This document shows, piece by piece, positions 53,975 through 61,682 of a stretch of DNA of 64,000 bases. This stretch comes from Nonomuraea sp. NEAU-A123 (GTDB lineage: Bacteria > Actinomycetota > Actinomycetes > Streptosporangiales > Streptosporangiaceae). The first letter of the stretch is position 1. Each line of letters begins with the position of its first letter. Made by a program: the position numbers and the translations under genes. The notes under the pieces are model-generated. The model made no database searches and was not told where the DNA came from. It worked only from the letters and a program-made list of their open reading frames with translations. Location: the NCBI RefSeq assembly GCF_018603905.1, contig NZ_JAHFZZ010000014.1, forward strand, positions 62,001-126,000. Direction: 5' to 3'.

Positions 53975-55195
53975 CTATGCAGTGAAATTATGCAGTTTCC
54001 TGATCACTTCAAGGGTGGCCGCCAGCTCGGCTTCAGGGATGAAGTGCCCGAAGGTGTCGTTGGCGAAGAACGAGACGCCGGCCACGGACGCGGCCTGCTC
54101 GGCCAGGACCTCCCGCTGGTAGAGATAGGTGCGCCGGTCGTCGAGGTAGGTGCGGTACCAGTACCAGGGGTCGACGAAGTCCAGGCCGAGCAGGGGGCGC
54201 GGGCCGCCCAGCGCGGCCTTGCTCAGCAGGTTGGGCACGATCTCGGTCCGCTCGACCAGTACGGCGAACGTGCTGACCAGGATCGCGTCGAGGGTCAGGT
54301 AGGCGGTGTCGGTCATGCCCCACGCCGCCCGCTCCACCTCGGCCCGCCAGTAGGTGTCCATCCAGTAGACGAGGCGCTCGCCCATGGCCGCGCGCAGCCG
54401 CAGGAAGAACCGCTCGATCCCGGCCGACCGCTCGCGGGTGAGCGGCGGCGCGTTGTCCGGGTGCCAGAAGCCGAGCAGGCCGAACTGGTTGCCGAGCATG
54501 ACCCCGTCCAGCCCGAAGTCGGCGGCGAACGCCGCCGTCTGGGCGGCGACGAAGTCCCCGGCGGGCAGCCCGGACGGGATGCCGCCGGGGAAGGCGGCAT
54601 ACCCGCGCGAGTCGGCCGAGAGCGGGGCCGTCACGTCGATCACGCCCGGGACCAGGTGGCCGCCGGCGTCCGCGGTGCCGCCGGCCGCCTCCGGATGGCG
54701 TGCGGTCTTCCACTCGCTACGGCAGAACTCCGGGCCCGGCTCCAGGTACTCCAGCAGGTTCACCCGCAGCCCGCGCCGCTCCGCCTCCGCCCGGATGGCC
54801 GCGTAGATCCCGGCCAGCGTCCGGTAGTCCATGGGCTGCTCGGACACGACGAACATCGGCCCCGCCGAGTACGGGTTGGCCGAGCGTTCGCCGCCGTCGC
54901 GGACCCGGGCCAGCCAGTCACGGTTGTGCGTCCTGGTCATCGTGGTCGGCCCGCCGGGGCCGAGCGCGAAGCAGTTGTACCGGGCCCAGTCGAAGCGGTC
55001 GTCCCAAGCCTGGCGGCCGGCGTAGTCGAGCACGTGATCGCCGTTGCCCGCGCAGAACACGACCGTGACCGGCCGGTCCACCAGCCAGTCGGCGTGGTGG
55101 TCGAAAAATGCCGCTATTCCGGGTGCTGGGGCGCTTAGATCGTCGAAGATCTTGGGTGTGATCCACAGACATGCTTCTTGCGGGTCGTACGTCAT
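53975..55195 (-). CDS. Unrecognised 406-residue protein in the sugar ABC operon (candidate glycoside hydrolase)
   Basis: Starts at ATG 55195; the much longer open frame upstream is antisense noise across the binding protein. No signal peptide, so cytoplasmic. It is rich in aromatic and acidic residues, with segments such as V-V-F-C-A-G-N-G-D-H, F-G-L-D-G-V-M-L-G-N-Q-F, Y-W-M-D-T-Y-W and L-G-L-D-F-V-D-P-W-Y-W-Y. These look like strand ends of a TIM-barrel sugar enzyme, but I cannot place it in a family. It lies between the binding-protein gene (29 nt upstream) and a GH15 enzyme, so action on the imported sugar is a reasonable inference. Confidence 0.75.
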   Translation of the reverse strand: MTYDPQEACLWITPKIFDDLSAPAPGIAAFFDHHADWLVDRPVTVVFCAGNGDHVLDYAGRQAWDDRFDWARYNCFALGPGGPTTMTRTHNRDWLARVRDGGERSANPYSAGPMFVVSEQPMDYRTLAGIYAAIRAEAERRGLRVNLLEYLEPGPEFCRSEWKTARHPEAAGGTADAGGHLVPGVIDVTAPLSADSRGYAAFPGGIPSGLPAGDFVAAQTAAFAADFGLDGVMLGNQFGLLGFWHPDNAPPLTRERSAGIERFFLRLRAAMGERLVYWMDTYWRAEVERAAWGMTDTAYLTLDAILVSTFAVLVERTEIVPNLLSKAALGGPRPLLGLDFVDPWYWYRTYLDDRRTYLYQREVLAEQAASVAGVSFFANDTFGHFIPEAELAATLEVIRKLHNFTA

Positions 55196-55224
55196 GGTTT
55201 CCTTCGTGAGCGGGGGAGCGGGAG

Positions 55225-56496
55225 TCACTTGGTGGCGGCGAACGCCTTGTCCATGCGGGAGAGCACGGTGGGCACGTCCACCGTCCCGTTGAACAGCTCC
55301 TGGATCGACGTCAGGTGCTCCTGCTGGACCTTCGCGTTGGGCCAGGCCTGGTCCGGATAGGTCGTGGACCGGCCGGCCTTGACCGCGTCGAGCACCGGCT
55401 GCTGGAGCGCGTCGGCCTTGAAGCTGTCGGCCGACAGCGCCGGGCTGCTGCCCGAGGCGGTGGCGTACAACGCCTGGCCCTCGGGGGAGGCGAGGAACTC
55501 CATGAACTTCTTGGCCAGCGCCGGGTTCTTGGCCTTGGCGTTGACGCCGTAGACGATGCCCACCGACACCGGAAGGTAGGTGCCGCCGGCGCTGTCGGTG
55601 GCCGGGAACGGGGTCATCGAGAACGTGGTGCCCTGGGTGGCGTACTTGAGCGCCGACTGCACCGCCGACAGCACGTGCACCACGCCCAGGGCCTTGCCCT
55701 GGCCGAACAGCTGCATCTGCTCGTCGTAGCCGACGCCGTTGGGGCTGTCGTTGAAGCAGCCCTGCTCGCGCATCTCCAGGTACTTCTCCAGCGCCTGCTT
55801 CCACGCCGAGGTCGCGAAGGTGGCCTTGCCGTCCTTCTGCTGCTGGACGAAGCCAGGGTTGGGACCGTAGACGAGGGAGGCGGTCAGCGCGTACGGCACG
55901 AGCTGGGTCACCCAGGCCGACTTCAGGCCGAGCGCGAACGGCACGACGCCCTTGGCCTTGGCGTCCTTGCAGAACTTCAGCACCTCCGGCCAGGTCGTCG
56001 GCTTGCCGAGCCCGCTCGCCTGGAGCGCCTGGTCGTTCCAGACCGCGCCGATGGCGCCGATCGTCACTGGGACGGCCACCACCTTGCCGGCCGGGTCGCT
56101 GGTCACGGCCTTGAGGTCCGCGCTCAGGCCGCCCGCCCAGCCCTCGCCGGACAGGTCCATCAGCATGCCGTCCTTGCCCAGGTCGCGTACGGCCATCGTG
56201 TTGCCGCCGCCGGGCCACATGCGGAACACGTCCGGCGCGGTCCCCGAGGCGAGCTGGGTGCGGATCTGCTGCTGGTAGGCCGCGTCGTCCTCGGTGTAGA
56301 TCGTCTTCACGGTGACGCCGGGGTTGGCCTTCTCGAACGCCTCGACCGCGGCCTTGGCCGGACCCTGGCCCGCGGCGGCCAGCGTCAGCACCTTATCCGC
56401 CGCGGCGGCGGTGGTGGCGCCGCCGCCCGAGGTGGAGCAGGCGGCGACGGCGGTGGCCAGGCAGCAGACCGATGCGAACGTTTTAATCGACTTCAT
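55225..56496 (-). CDS. Extracellular sugar-binding lipoprotein
   Basis: 423 residues, family 1 solute-binding protein. Signal peptide with lipobox V-A-A-C (Cys20). The body has typical segments: G-T-A-P-D-V-F-R-M-W, G-A-I-G-A-V-W-N-D and A-K-K-F-M-E-F-L-A-S-P-E-G. It captures a sugar for the two permeases upstream in the operon. No ATPase gene is present in this operon, so the MalK-type ATPase at 36287-37396 or one elsewhere may serve it. Confidence 0.9.
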   Translation of the reverse strand: MKSIKTFASVCCLATAVAACSTSGGGATTAAAADKVLTLAAAGQGPAKAAVEAFEKANPGVTVKTIYTEDDAAYQQQIRTQLASGTAPDVFRMWPGGGNTMAVRDLGKDGMLMDLSGEGWAGGLSADLKAVTSDPAGKVVAVPVTIGAIGAVWNDQALQASGLGKPTTWPEVLKFCKDAKAKGVVPFALGLKSAWVTQLVPYALTASLVYGPNPGFVQQQKDGKATFATSAWKQALEKYLEMREQGCFNDSPNGVGYDEQMQLFGQGKALGVVHVLSAVQSALKYATQGTTFSMTPFPATDSAGGTYLPVSVGIVYGVNAKAKNPALAKKFMEFLASPEGQALYATASGSSPALSADSFKADALQQPVLDAVKAGRSTTYPDQAWPNAKVQQEHLTSIQELFNGTVDVPTVLSRMDKAFAATK

Positions 56497-56529
56497 GACA
56501 GACTCCAGGATCAGAAGTGGGGGGACTAG

Positions 56530-57354
56530 CTAGCCTTTGAGGCCGCCGGCGAAGCCCTTGATGATGTGCTTCTGCAGCGCGAAGTAGACGACCAGGATCG
56601 GGATGACGCTGATGACCAGGCCGGCGAAGATGAGCGGCCACTGGGAGACGTACTGGCTGACGAAGCCGTAGATGGCCACCGGTGACGTGGTGTTGTCGCT
56701 GCCGCCCAGGTAGAGCAGCGGGGTGAAGAACTCGTTCCAGATGCCGACCGCGTTGAGGATCACCACGGTGCCGGTGACCGGCCGCAGCAGCGGGAACACG
56801 ACGGTGACGAACGAGCGCACCGGGCCGCACCCGTCGAGCAGCGCCGCCTCCTCGTAGTCGAGCGGCAGCTCGCGCAGGAACATCGTGTAGAGGAACACCG
56901 AGAACGGCATCTGCTGCCCGACGTTGATCAGGATCACCGACCAGAGCGAGCCGAGCAGGCCGAGGTCCCGCATGGTCGCGTACAGCGGGAGCAGCGCGAG
57001 CTGGCCCGGGATGAGCAGCCCGCCGATGACGAAATAGAAGGCGTACCGTGACCAGCCGCGGGTCACGCGGGCCAGCGGGTAGGCGGCCATCGCCGAGAAG
57101 GCGATGATCAGGACGACGCTGACGGCCGTGATCGCGAAGCTGTTGGCCAGCGCCGCGTCCAGGTTGGCCTGGGTCCACGCCTGCGCGTAGTTGCCGAGGG
57201 TGGGCGGGAACTCCAGGGCCAGCGCGCTGGTCTGGCTGTCCTGCGGCTTCAGCGACACGTTGAGCAGGCCGACGAGCGGGACGAGGAACAGCAGGGCGAG
57301 CAGGATCAGCGTGGCCTCGCGACTGAGCGTCCGCCAGGTGTAGCGCGCGTGCAT
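56530..57354 (-). CDS. MalG-type sugar ABC permease
   Basis: 274 residues with six helices and the EAA loop Y-E-E-A-A-L-L-D-G-C-G. The start at 57354 overlaps the MalF-type stop as ATGA. The open frame further upstream is not coding. It forms the import channel with the next gene. Confidence 0.9.
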   Translation of the reverse strand: MHARYTWRTLSREATLILLALLFLVPLVGLLNVSLKPQDSQTSALALEFPPTLGNYAQAWTQANLDAALANSFAITAVSVVLIIAFSAMAAYPLARVTRGWSRYAFYFVIGGLLIPGQLALLPLYATMRDLGLLGSLWSVILINVGQQMPFSVFLYTMFLRELPLDYEEAALLDGCGPVRSFVTVVFPLLRPVTGTVVILNAVGIWNEFFTPLLYLGGSDNTTSPVAIYGFVSQYVSQWPLIFAGLVISVIPILVVYFALQKHIIKGFAGGLKG

Positions 57355-58307
57355 CAGGAGGTCCTCCTCTGCGTCAGGCGGAACTGGACGGTCGCCAGGA
57401 TCGCGATGACCACGGTCATGACGACGGCCAGCGCGATCGAGAACGGGAAGTCGCCCAGCGAGAAGGCGCTCTTGTAGATCGCCGTGGAGATCGTCTCGGT
57501 CGCGGTGCCCGGCCCGCCCCCGGTCATGGCCATCACCTGGTCGAACTGCTTGAGCCCGCCGATCAGGCAGAGCATCACGTTGATCACGACCGCCCCGTTG
57601 AGCAGGGGGAGCACGACGCGGCGGAACTTGCTCCACGCGCCCGCCCCGTCGATCGTGGCCGCCTCCAGCACCTCCGCCGGGATCGCCTGCAGTCCCGCCA
57701 GGTAGATCACCATCGAGTAGCCGGAGAACTGCCAGACGATCTCGGCGACGATCGCGTACAACGCCGTGTCCGGATCGCCGAGCCAGTCGTGCGCCAGAGC
57801 GCCCAGGCCGACGGCCCGCAGCGCGTCGTTGACGGCGCCGTTGGGCGAGAGCAGGAAGCTCCACACGTAGCCCGCGACCAGCGGCGTGAGCACCACGGGC
57901 GCGAAGAAGATCACGCGGAGCGCGTAGCGGCTCCTGGCCATGCTGTTCACGCCGAGGGCCAGCAGCAGCCCGACGACGTTCTGCGCCACGGTCGCCGCCG
58001 CGGCCAGGAGCAGGGTGTTTCCCAGGGCGGCGCGGGCGGTCCGGTCGGAGAAGACCGCGGCGTAGTTGTCCAGGCCGACGAACGACCAGACGGGCCGCAG
58101 CCCGTTCCAGTCGGTGAAGGAGAACAGCGCGCCGTTGGCGCTGGGGACGACGACGATGAAGAGATAGACCGCGATCGCCGGGACCACGAACCACCACGGA
58201 GCGTGCACACCCACCTTGCGGCGGGTCTTTCCGGACACACCGGGAGGTGCCTGCGCGGTGGGCTCCCGTGCTCCAGGCGCTGTCGTCGTCGCATGCGGCA
58301 AAGCCAC
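57354..58307 (-). CDS. MalF-type sugar ABC permease
   Basis: 317 residues, six helices, CUT1-type EAA loop V-L-E-A-A-T-I-D-G-A-G. It is the first gene of a minus-strand operon (two permeases, binding protein, unknown protein, perhaps GH15). Two LacI-type palindromes lie between it and the divergent regulator, so its promoter is probably repressed by that regulator. Confidence 0.9.
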   Translation of the reverse strand: MALPHATTTAPGAREPTAQAPPGVSGKTRRKVGVHAPWWFVVPAIAVYLFIVVVPSANGALFSFTDWNGLRPVWSFVGLDNYAAVFSDRTARAALGNTLLLAAAATVAQNVVGLLLALGVNSMARSRYALRVIFFAPVVLTPLVAGYVWSFLLSPNGAVNDALRAVGLGALAHDWLGDPDTALYAIVAEIVWQFSGYSMVIYLAGLQAIPAEVLEAATIDGAGAWSKFRRVVLPLLNGAVVINVMLCLIGGLKQFDQVMAMTGGGPGTATETISTAIYKSAFSLGDFPFSIALAVVMTVVIAILATVQFRLTQRRTS

Positions 58308-58340
58308 GTGTAACCCCTCTCGCGGATGTTCGTGACCATG

Positions 58341-58358
58341 CTGTGAATCGATTCACAG
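58341..58358. promoter_or_regulatory. LacI-type operator 1
   Basis: CTGTGAATCGATTCACAG is a perfect 18-nt palindrome with the central CG typical of LacI-family operators. It lies 34 nt upstream of the MalF-type start. Confidence 0.85.
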
Positions 58359-58403
58359 GTTTCGGGCAGATTACGTGTCGCCCGGACCTGTGTCAACGGG
58401 CGT

Positions 58404-58419
58404 CGTGAATCGATTCACG
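58404..58419. promoter_or_regulatory. LacI-type operator 2
   Basis: CGTGAATCGATTCACG is a perfect 16-nt palindrome sharing the 14-nt core of operator 1. The two centres are 62 bp apart, about six helical turns, which would allow looping or joint occupancy. It lies nearer the regulator gene. Confidence 0.85.
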
Positions 58420-58507
58420 GCTGCGCTAGGCTGATGTGCGGCCCGGAGCGGTTGGGCCGCGGCCGTCGGCCGACCGGCACGCGACGGACCTGACAGTGAG
58501 GAGCCCG

Positions 58508-59545
58508 ATGACCCCCGGACCGGCGCCGAGGCGGCCGAAGGTCGAGGATTCCGCGGCCACGGTCGCCGACGTCGCGGCGCGCGCCGGGGTCTCGCGAGCG
58601 AGCGTCTCCTACACCTTCACCCAGCCGAACCGGGTCTCGCCCGAGTTGCGGCGGCGGGTCCTGGCGGCCGCCGACGAGCTCGGCTACGTCGGCAACGACG
58701 CGGCTCGACGGCTCCGCGTCGGCCACAGCCTCGCGCTCGGGTTGCTCGTCTCCAGCACGAGCAACCCCGTCTACGCGGAGATCGCGGCGGGCGCCGAGGC
58801 GGAGGCCGCCGCGCACGGCCGCTTCATCCTGGTCGCCAACAGTGACGAGAATCGCGAACGCGAGCGCGCCTACATCAACTTCCTGGAGTCACAGCAGGTC
58901 AGCGGGGTCGTCGCCGCTCCGGTGGGTGACGTGCCGGCGGAGCTGCTCGGGCTGAGGCGGCGGGGGACGCCGTTCGTCCTCGTCGGCGTAGCCGCCGGTC
59001 CGCACGACTATCCGGCGATCTCCGGCGACAACGAGCGGGGCGGCTACCTCGCCGTCTCGCACCTGCTCGCCCAGGGCCGCCGCCGGCTGATCTTCGTGGG
59101 CGGTACGCACCACCATGTCGACCTGCGGCTGGCGGGAGCCAGGCGAGCGGTCGCCGAGTCCACGGAGCCGGCCACGCTCGAGGTCATCCGCGTGCCGGTC
59201 CAGACCGCGAAGGCCGGCGAGGAGGTCTCGCGGGCATTGCTGGAGCGCCCGAAGGCCGATCTTCCCGACGGGATCGCCGCGGGCAACGACCTGCTCGCGC
59301 TGGGACTCCTGCACGGGCTCATCATGGCCGGGGTCCGCGTGCCCGAGGAGCTCTCCCTTGTGGGCTACGACGACATAGAGTTCGCCGACTTCGCGATCGT
59401 GCCGCTCACGAGTATCCGGCACCCGTCCGCGGCGCTCGGCGCCAGTGCCGTCCGGATCTTGCTCGGTATCGAGGACGAGGAGGACGCGGAGGGGCGCTTC
59501 GAGCCCGAGCTCGTGGTCCGCGCGACGTCCCTCTCCACCCAATAG
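58508..59545 (+). CDS. LacI-family transcriptional repressor of the sugar operon
   Basis: 345 residues from ATG 58508, which has GAGGAG five nt upstream; an upstream in-frame ATG at 58436 lacks this and adds no conserved sequence. The N-terminal LacI helix-turn-helix reads T-V-A-D-V-A-A-R-A-G-V-S-R-A-S-V-S, followed by a hinge helix and a periplasmic-binding-like effector domain (G-L-L-V-S-S-T-S-N-P-V-Y, then V-G-Y-D-D-I-E-F-A). It very probably binds the two palindromes just upstream, repressing itself and the divergent importer until the sugar is present. Confidence 0.92.
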   Translation: MTPGPAPRRPKVEDSAATVADVAARAGVSRASVSYTFTQPNRVSPELRRRVLAAADELGYVGNDAARRLRVGHSLALGLLVSSTSNPVYAEIAAGAEAEAAAHGRFILVANSDENRERERAYINFLESQQVSGVVAAPVGDVPAELLGLRRRGTPFVLVGVAAGPHDYPAISGDNERGGYLAVSHLLAQGRRRLIFVGGTHHHVDLRLAGARRAVAESTEPATLEVIRVPVQTAKAGEEVSRALLERPKADLPDGIAAGNDLLALGLLHGLIMAGVRVPEELSLVGYDDIEFADFAIVPLTSIRHPSAALGASAVRILLGIEDEEDAEGRFEPELVVRATSLSTQ

Positions 59546-59623
59546 ACATGTGCTTTATCTGTACTTTCGGCTGGCAAGATGATCCCCGATTGCGTAGGAC
59601 ACGAGACAATCGAGGGCAAAAGC

Positions 59624-61621
59624 ATGATTTCGCAGGTCAGGCTAGGAAAAGGGGTCGCCTTATCGGTAGGCGTCCTGCTTCTGGCCATATCGGGTGCCAC
59701 CGCCGCCGGGGCCGTGACAGGGACGGCCGCCGTCGCGTCGCCCATCACCGTCGAGACGGCCAAGGACACCTATCTCAGCCAGGACGCCCCCACCCGTACG
59801 CACGAGACCTACACCTGGCTCTCGGTCTGTGCGGCGACGTGTGACGGCAAGGCCGAGTCGGAGCGCCGCGCGCTGGCCTCGTTCACGGTGAGCGGCGTGC
59901 CCTCGGGTGCCAAGAACGTCAAGCTCTCGCTGGAGGTGACCGCCGCCCGTACCACCGACACGACCATCGCCGCGAGCAAGGTCACCGGAAGCTGGGCCGC
60001 GGCCACGGCGAACTGGGCCGACAAGCCGACCTTCGGCCCGGCCATCGCCACCGCCAAGGGCCTGGTCAAGGACGAGACCAAGAAGCTCGACGTCACCTCC
60101 GCCTACACCGGTAACGGCACCTACGCCTTCGGGCTCTCGTCGTCGGCCGGCGCGCAGGGCGTGCTGCACTCGTCCCACTCGACCACGGGCAAGGGCCCCC
60201 GCTTGGTGGTGACGTACACGACGGCCACCGCCACGGCGACCCCCACCCCCACCCCCACGGCGACCTCCGCGGCCACCGGCCCCCTGCCGTTCGACCTGCC
60301 GGCCAAGAGCACGCTGCGTGCCTCCGCCAAGAAGGTGTTCGCGCACTACTTCACGCCGTACCCCATCTCCTTGGACAACAAGGAGGGCAGCGTCGACTAC
60401 TACGCCAAGAACTACCTCAACCCGGCCGGCGAGAGCGGTAAGCACGCCGCCTACGGCGGGTTGCTGCGCGACCGCCCGAAGCCGCGCGCGGCGCTCTCCG
60501 GCGACTACCAGCTTCAGGACATGGAGACCGAGGTCAAGACGGCCGCCGCGGCGGGCATCGACGGCTTCACCGTGGACATGCTCTCGCTGACCAGCGCCAA
60601 CTGGACCCGGCTCAAGCTGCTGGTGAAGGCGGCCGAGACGGTCGACACCGGCTTCACCATCGTCCCGATGCCCGACATGACCTCGCTGTCGGCCGACGCC
60701 GCGACGCTCGCCGCCTCCCTCGCCGAGCTGGCCGCGTCGAAGTCGAGCTACCGCCTGCCCGACGGGCGCGTCGTCGTGTCGCCGTTCAAGGCTGAGGCCA
60801 AGACCGCGGCCTGGTGGGCGGACCTCATCGACATCATGAACACCAAGTACGGCATCAAGGTCGCCCTCGTGCCGACGTTCCTGAACTTCTCCGCCAACGC
60901 CTCGGCCTTCGCCCCCATCAGCTACGGCTTCTCCAACTGGGGCAACCGCAGCCCGGCCGGGCAGACGGGCATCGCGAGCAACATCAAGAAGGCGCACGAC
61001 CTCGGCAAGATCTGGATGCAGCCGGTCTCCGTCCAGGACGAGCGCCCGAACCAGAGCATCTACGACGAGGCCCTGAACACCCAGAACCTCAGGACCACGT
61101 GGGAAGGCTCGATCAACAACAGCGCGGACTGGGTCCAGCTCACCACCTGGAACGACTTCTCCGAAGGCACCCAGTTCACCCCGTCGCCGCACAACGACTC
61201 GTCCTACCTGGACATCTCGTCCTACTACCTGACGTGGCTGAAGACCGGCAAGGCCCCGGCGATCGTCCGGGACACGGTCTACCTGACGCACCGCACCCAG
61301 CTCGCCGCGGCCAAGCCCACGGGCGGCCAGACGAAGCTGATGGCGCCGCGCTCGGGCACCAGCACGCCCAGGGACAGCGTCGAGATCCTGTCGTTCCTCA
61401 CCGGCGCCGCGACCGTGAACGCCACCATCGGCGGCACCGCCAAGACCTACGCGGCCGCGGCGGGCCTGCAGGCCCAGCTCTACCCGCTGGCCAACGGCAC
61501 CAACAAGGTCTCCGTGGTCCGGTCCGGGACGACGACGGCCACCGTCACCTCCCCCTGGACCGTGGTGGCCGCTCCCGTGGTGCAGGACCTGCAGTATCAC
61601 GCGGTCAGCAGCGGACGCTGA
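59624..61621 (+). CDS. Secreted GH71 alpha-1,3-glucanase with N-terminal DNRLRE domain
   Basis: 665 residues from ATG 59624 (GAGGGC upstream). Domains in order: Sec signal peptide; a DNRLRE/CBM96-type beta domain with A-K-D-T-Y-L-S-Q and W-A-D-K-P segments; a Thr-Pro-Ala linker near residues 200-222; the GH71 catalytic domain from about residue 235, starting V-F-A-H-Y-F-T-P-Y-P and including G-I-D-G-F-T-V-D-M-L and W-N-D-F-S-E-G-T; then a short C-terminal beta region. GH71 enzymes cleave alpha-1,3-glucan (mutan, fungal wall). It lies beside the LacI-controlled importer, which might take up the released oligosaccharides; that link is inferred. Confidence 0.9.
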   Translation: MISQVRLGKGVALSVGVLLLAISGATAAGAVTGTAAVASPITVETAKDTYLSQDAPTRTHETYTWLSVCAATCDGKAESERRALASFTVSGVPSGAKNVKLSLEVTAARTTDTTIAASKVTGSWAAATANWADKPTFGPAIATAKGLVKDETKKLDVTSAYTGNGTYAFGLSSSAGAQGVLHSSHSTTGKGPRLVVTYTTATATATPTPTPTATSAATGPLPFDLPAKSTLRASAKKVFAHYFTPYPISLDNKEGSVDYYAKNYLNPAGESGKHAAYGGLLRDRPKPRAALSGDYQLQDMETEVKTAAAAGIDGFTVDMLSLTSANWTRLKLLVKAAETVDTGFTIVPMPDMTSLSADAATLAASLAELAASKSSYRLPDGRVVVSPFKAEAKTAAWWADLIDIMNTKYGIKVALVPTFLNFSANASAFAPISYGFSNWGNRSPAGQTGIASNIKKAHDLGKIWMQPVSVQDERPNQSIYDEALNTQNLRTTWEGSINNSADWVQLTTWNDFSEGTQFTPSPHNDSSYLDISSYYLTWLKTGKAPAIVRDTVYLTHRTQLAAAKPTGGQTKLMAPRSGTSTPRDSVEILSFLTGAATVNATIGGTAKTYAAAAGLQAQLYPLANGTNKVSVVRSGTTTATVTSPWTVVAAPVVQDLQYHAVSSGR

Positions 61622-61631
61622 TCGGCAGACG

Positions 61632-61663
61632 AAAGGGCCACCCGAATCCTCGGGTGGCCCTTT
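61632..61663. terminator. Bidirectional hairpin terminator between convergent genes
   Basis: Perfect 14-bp stem (61632-61645 with 61650-61663), 4-nt loop, A-run on the left and T-run on the right, 10 nt after the GH71 stop. It can terminate GH71 on the plus strand and the DUF1996 gene on the minus strand. Confidence 0.9.
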
Positions 61664-61682
61664 CCGTCTCCGCTTCCGGCTG

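Noticed and set aside
55196..56218. Upstream extension of the 406-residue unknown protein
   Set aside because: It runs across the binding-protein gene in another frame with shadow composition; ATG 55195 starts natural-looking sequence.
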